A DNA stretch of 8,335 nt, taken from Firmicutes bacterium UBA6806. GTDB lineage: Bacteria; Bacillota; Clostridia; Peptostreptococcales; Acidaminobacteraceae. The translations under genes were made by a program, and so were the position numbers. The notes under the pieces are model-generated. The model was not told the DNA's origin. It did no database searches and saw only the letters and a list, made by a program, of their open reading frames with translations. The DNA lies in NCBI GenBank assembly GCA_002452745.1, contig DKFC01000001.1, positions 1 to 8,335 on the forward strand, read 5' to 3'. Shown piece by piece: positions 6,779 through 8,335 of the stretch (its first letter is position 1; each line of letters opens with the position of its first letter).

Positions 6779-6807
6779 ATTATATAAGTGTTTTAACGGT
6801 TGTTCAA
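6779..6807 (-). promoter_or_regulatory. Strong SigA-type promoter of the radical SAM-ruvAB unit
   Basis: TTGAAC at 6807-6802, a 17-bp spacer and a perfect TATAAT at 6784-6779 on the minus strand. It is located between the upstream terminator and the radical SAM gene, with an expected start point near 6772 and a leader of about 80 nt. It is the most consensus-like promoter in the window and probably also transcribes ruvA, ruvB and the spoIID-like gene. Confidence 0.8.
6794..6805 (-). promoter_or_regulatory. Possible LexA operator overlapping the -35
   Basis: The minus strand reads GAAC-AACC-GTTA, seven of eight core bases of the Firmicute SOS box GAAC-N4-GTTC. It lies over and just downstream of the -35 of the promoter ahead of ruvAB, genes known to be SOS-controlled in several bacteria. 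The last base and the flanks deviate, so this is a candidate only. Confidence 0.4.
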
Positions 6808-6823
6808 GCAATGTTGATGCTGT

Positions 6824-6856
6824 AAAATAGAAAGAGCAGGCTTTTATTGCCTGCTC
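6824..6856 (-). terminator. Rho-independent terminator after the nitroreductase gene
   Basis: On the minus strand a perfect 8-bp stem, GAGCAGGC/GCCTGCTC, closes a 7-nt A-rich loop and is followed by the T-rich tail TTTCTATTTT. It begins 41 nt past the stop codon at 6898. There is no T-run on the plus-strand side, so it acts in one direction. It separates the MATE-nitroreductase unit from the radical SAM-ruvAB unit. Confidence 0.88.
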
Positions 6857-6897
6857 AACACATTTTTGACTATAGATTTACTTGGCATCCCATGTAC

Positions 6898-7413
6898 TTA
6901 TCGCTTGCCAAATTCATTTCGATGAACCTTTTCTGGGTTGTATCTGTCACTTGGTTCTCTTGATTCATCTGGGTGTCCTACTGCGATAAATCCCATTGGT
7001 TTGATGTACTCTGGCAGCTTCAATATTTCTGCAAGGGCCTCCATTCTATCTTCATTGGGATAAACTCCAATCCAACAAGCCCCCAGTTTGAGTTCTTCGA
7101 TTCGAATGAGCATATTTTGAATTGCAGCTGCACAGTCTCCAATCCAGTATCCCGGCTTGTCTTCTTTTTCCGTATTCCCACAAACCAAGATGCCAAACTT
7201 TGAATTAATCAGCGGTATCGCATATTTGTGCACTTCTTTGAATGCCTTTAAAATTTCCATATCATCCACGACGACAAACTCCCAGAGCTGTGTATTTTTA
7301 GCCGTTGGCGCTGCAAAACCAGCCTTTAAAATCTCTGTGATTTCCTTCTCTGACAGTCTTTCTTCTGTGAATTTTCGAATACTTCTTCTCGTTAAACTTG
7401 CATTTTGATTCAT
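6898..7413 (-). CDS. Nitroreductase-family FMN oxidoreductase
   Basis: A small flavoenzyme, probably a homodimer using NAD(P)H to reduce nitro compounds, quinones or other electrophiles; the physiological substrate cannot be read from sequence. Family marks are the N-terminal RRSIRKF (9-15), whose arginines contact FMN phosphate, AAPTAKNTQLWEFVVV (34-49), IGDCAAAIQNMLI (91-103), GACWIGVYP (111-119), and IAVGHPDE (143-150) near the C-terminus. At 171 residues it belongs to the short subgroup often called nitroreductase A-like. The ATG at 7413 follows AAGGAG at 7426-7421 with 7-nt spacing. It begins 15 bp after the MATE gene stop, so it forms an operon with it, and a strong terminator follows. 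Confidence 0.92.
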   Translation of the reverse strand: MNQNASLTRRSIRKFTEERLSEKEITEILKAGFAAPTAKNTQLWEFVVVDDMEILKAFKEVHKYAIPLINSKFGILVCGNTEKEDKPGYWIGDCAAAIQNMLIRIEELKLGACWIGVYPNEDRMEALAEILKLPEYIKPMGFIAVGHPDESREPSDRYNPEKVHRNEFGKR

Positions 7414-7428
7414 ACAATCACTCCTTCA

Positions 7429-8334
7429 TCATACACGCATGGTTTCCCATGTTCCTCTTTTGTAAAAAAATGCTATGATGAGCATGTCTACAAACTCGCT
7501 GATGATGTAGGCCGCCAACAACCCAACATATCCCGTTTTGAGGACATATGTTGTATAAAAGGCAATTGGAAGCAGTACCAGCCATCTCGATGCGATGCTT
7601 GCGTATAAAAATGGTTTATTGTAACCAGAACCTGAAAAAGCGGTTCCGAATCCAAACATAATTGCCAAAAAAATCATAGCGGGCATAATCAGTTTTAATA
7701 TTTGAGAGCCTGTTTTGATAACGGCTTCATCATGAATAAATATATTCATGAGCTGATCGGAAAAGAAAAATACCAAAATATTGATTATAATCAATGAAAT
7801 AACGCCAAGACGGACAGTAGCGTGAACTGTCTTGCGAGCTCTGTTTAAATCGCCATTTCCAAGATTTTGTCCAATAATTGTACTTCCCCCCATGTTGAGC
7901 CCCATCATGGGCATGAAACACAGGTCCAAAAGTCTTAAGGCAATCCCGTAAGCCGCCAAAAAATTGGTTCCATAAAAGGCAATCATCTTGAACAGCAGGA
8001 AATTGGCTATATTTCGATTAAACCCTTCCAGCCCATTGGGAAGTCCAATTGTCATGAGTTTTTTGTCAATTTCCCGATCCAATCTCAAAAGGCCTTTAAG
8101 CCTGATTTTAATGTACGTTTTCCCAGTCAGCAGAATCCAGAATGCCAGCAAAAATGCCACTGTTGAACTGATAACTGTTGCCAGTGCCGCCCCATACACC
8201 CCCATATTAAACCCTTTAATTGGATGTCCAAAAAAAGTCACATATGGAACCACATCAAACATCAAAAGTGGGTCAAGCACAATATTTAAAACCGATACCA
8301 CAATCATGAGGGAGGGCACTGAAAAAGTCGAACC
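7429..8334 (-). CDS. MATE-family multidrug/cation efflux transporter, N-terminus outside the window
   Basis: A cytoplasmic-membrane exporter of the MATE family, which expels drugs or metabolites using a sodium or proton gradient. About 301 codons are visible, reading inward from the right edge with no start; a typical member is about 450 residues, so roughly the first third is missing. The internal GTG at 8319 is not a credible start, since the open frame continues to the edge. Visible marks are VLNIVLDPLLMF near the visible N-terminus, GVYGAALATVIS, and IIGQNLGNGDLNRARKTV, corresponding to conserved family segments, plus repeated hydrophobic stretches fitting roughly eight membrane helices. 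The C-terminus is complete, ending at TGA 7431-7429. Substrate is unknown. It is probably co-transcribed with the nitroreductase gene. Confidence 0.9.
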   Translation of the reverse strand, partial: GSTFSVPSLMIVVSVLNIVLDPLLMFDVVPYVTFFGHPIKGFNMGVYGAALATVISSTVAFLLAFWILLTGKTYIKIRLKGLLRLDREIDKKLMTIGLPNGLEGFNRNIANFLLFKMIAFYGTNFLAAYGIALRLLDLCFMPMMGLNMGGSTIIGQNLGNGDLNRARKTVHATVRLGVISLIIINILVFFFSDQLMNIFIHDEAVIKTGSQILKLIMPAMIFLAIMFGFGTAFSGSGYNKPFLYASIASRWLVLLPIAFYTTYVLKTGYVGLLAAYIISEFVDMLIIAFFYKRGTWETMRV

Positions 8335-8335
8335 T

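Overview
The window looks like chromosomal DNA from an anaerobic, low-to-moderate-GC Firmicute of the class Clostridia. The evidence is the gene order ruvA-ruvB-spoIID/lytB-type gene-queA-tgt-(yajC position), strong AGGAGG-type ribosome binding sites, TTGAAN/TATAAT promoters, GTG and TTG starts, and a PflA-type radical SAM activase. A Fusibacter-like relative is a guess from general sequence character only; no taxon can be fixed from this window. Every convincing gene lies on the minus strand, so transcription runs from high to low coordinates. Coding density is high and no gene-free stretch exceeds about 210 bases.

Region by region, in the direction of transcription: (1) 8334-6898 holds the 3' part of a MATE-family efflux gene and a small FMN nitroreductase gene, closed by a clear intrinsic terminator at 6824-6856. 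(2) At 6779-6807 a near-consensus promoter, with a LexA-like GAAC-N4-GTTA dyad over its -35, starts a unit consisting of a radical SAM glycyl-radical-activase-like gene, ruvA, ruvB and a large SpoIID/LytB-domain gene. The genes are separated by 24 bp and 10 bp, and the last pair overlaps by 4 bp. The leader carries a perfect 24-bp tandem duplication that copies the Shine-Dalgarno sequence. (3) After a 169-bp gap with its own promoter and a leader hairpin come queA and tgt, 38 bp apart, the last two tRNA-dependent steps of queuosine biosynthesis. (4) At the left edge a further promoter and ribosome binding site lead into the first ten codons of another gene, which by position would be yajC.

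Functionally, RuvA and RuvB form the Holliday-junction branch-migration motor. Tgt inserts preQ1 into tRNA and QueA converts it to epoxyqueuosine. The SpoIID-like protein is an exported peptidoglycan lytic enzyme or amidase enhancer. Most of this is conserved clostridial housekeeping. The less ordinary points are the orphan radical SAM activase heading the ruvAB unit, its possible SOS control, the duplicated ribosome-binding segment, and the structured leader of queA. I found no CRISPR array, insertion sequence, prophage gene, tRNA or rRNA gene, and no convincing new multi-gene system.
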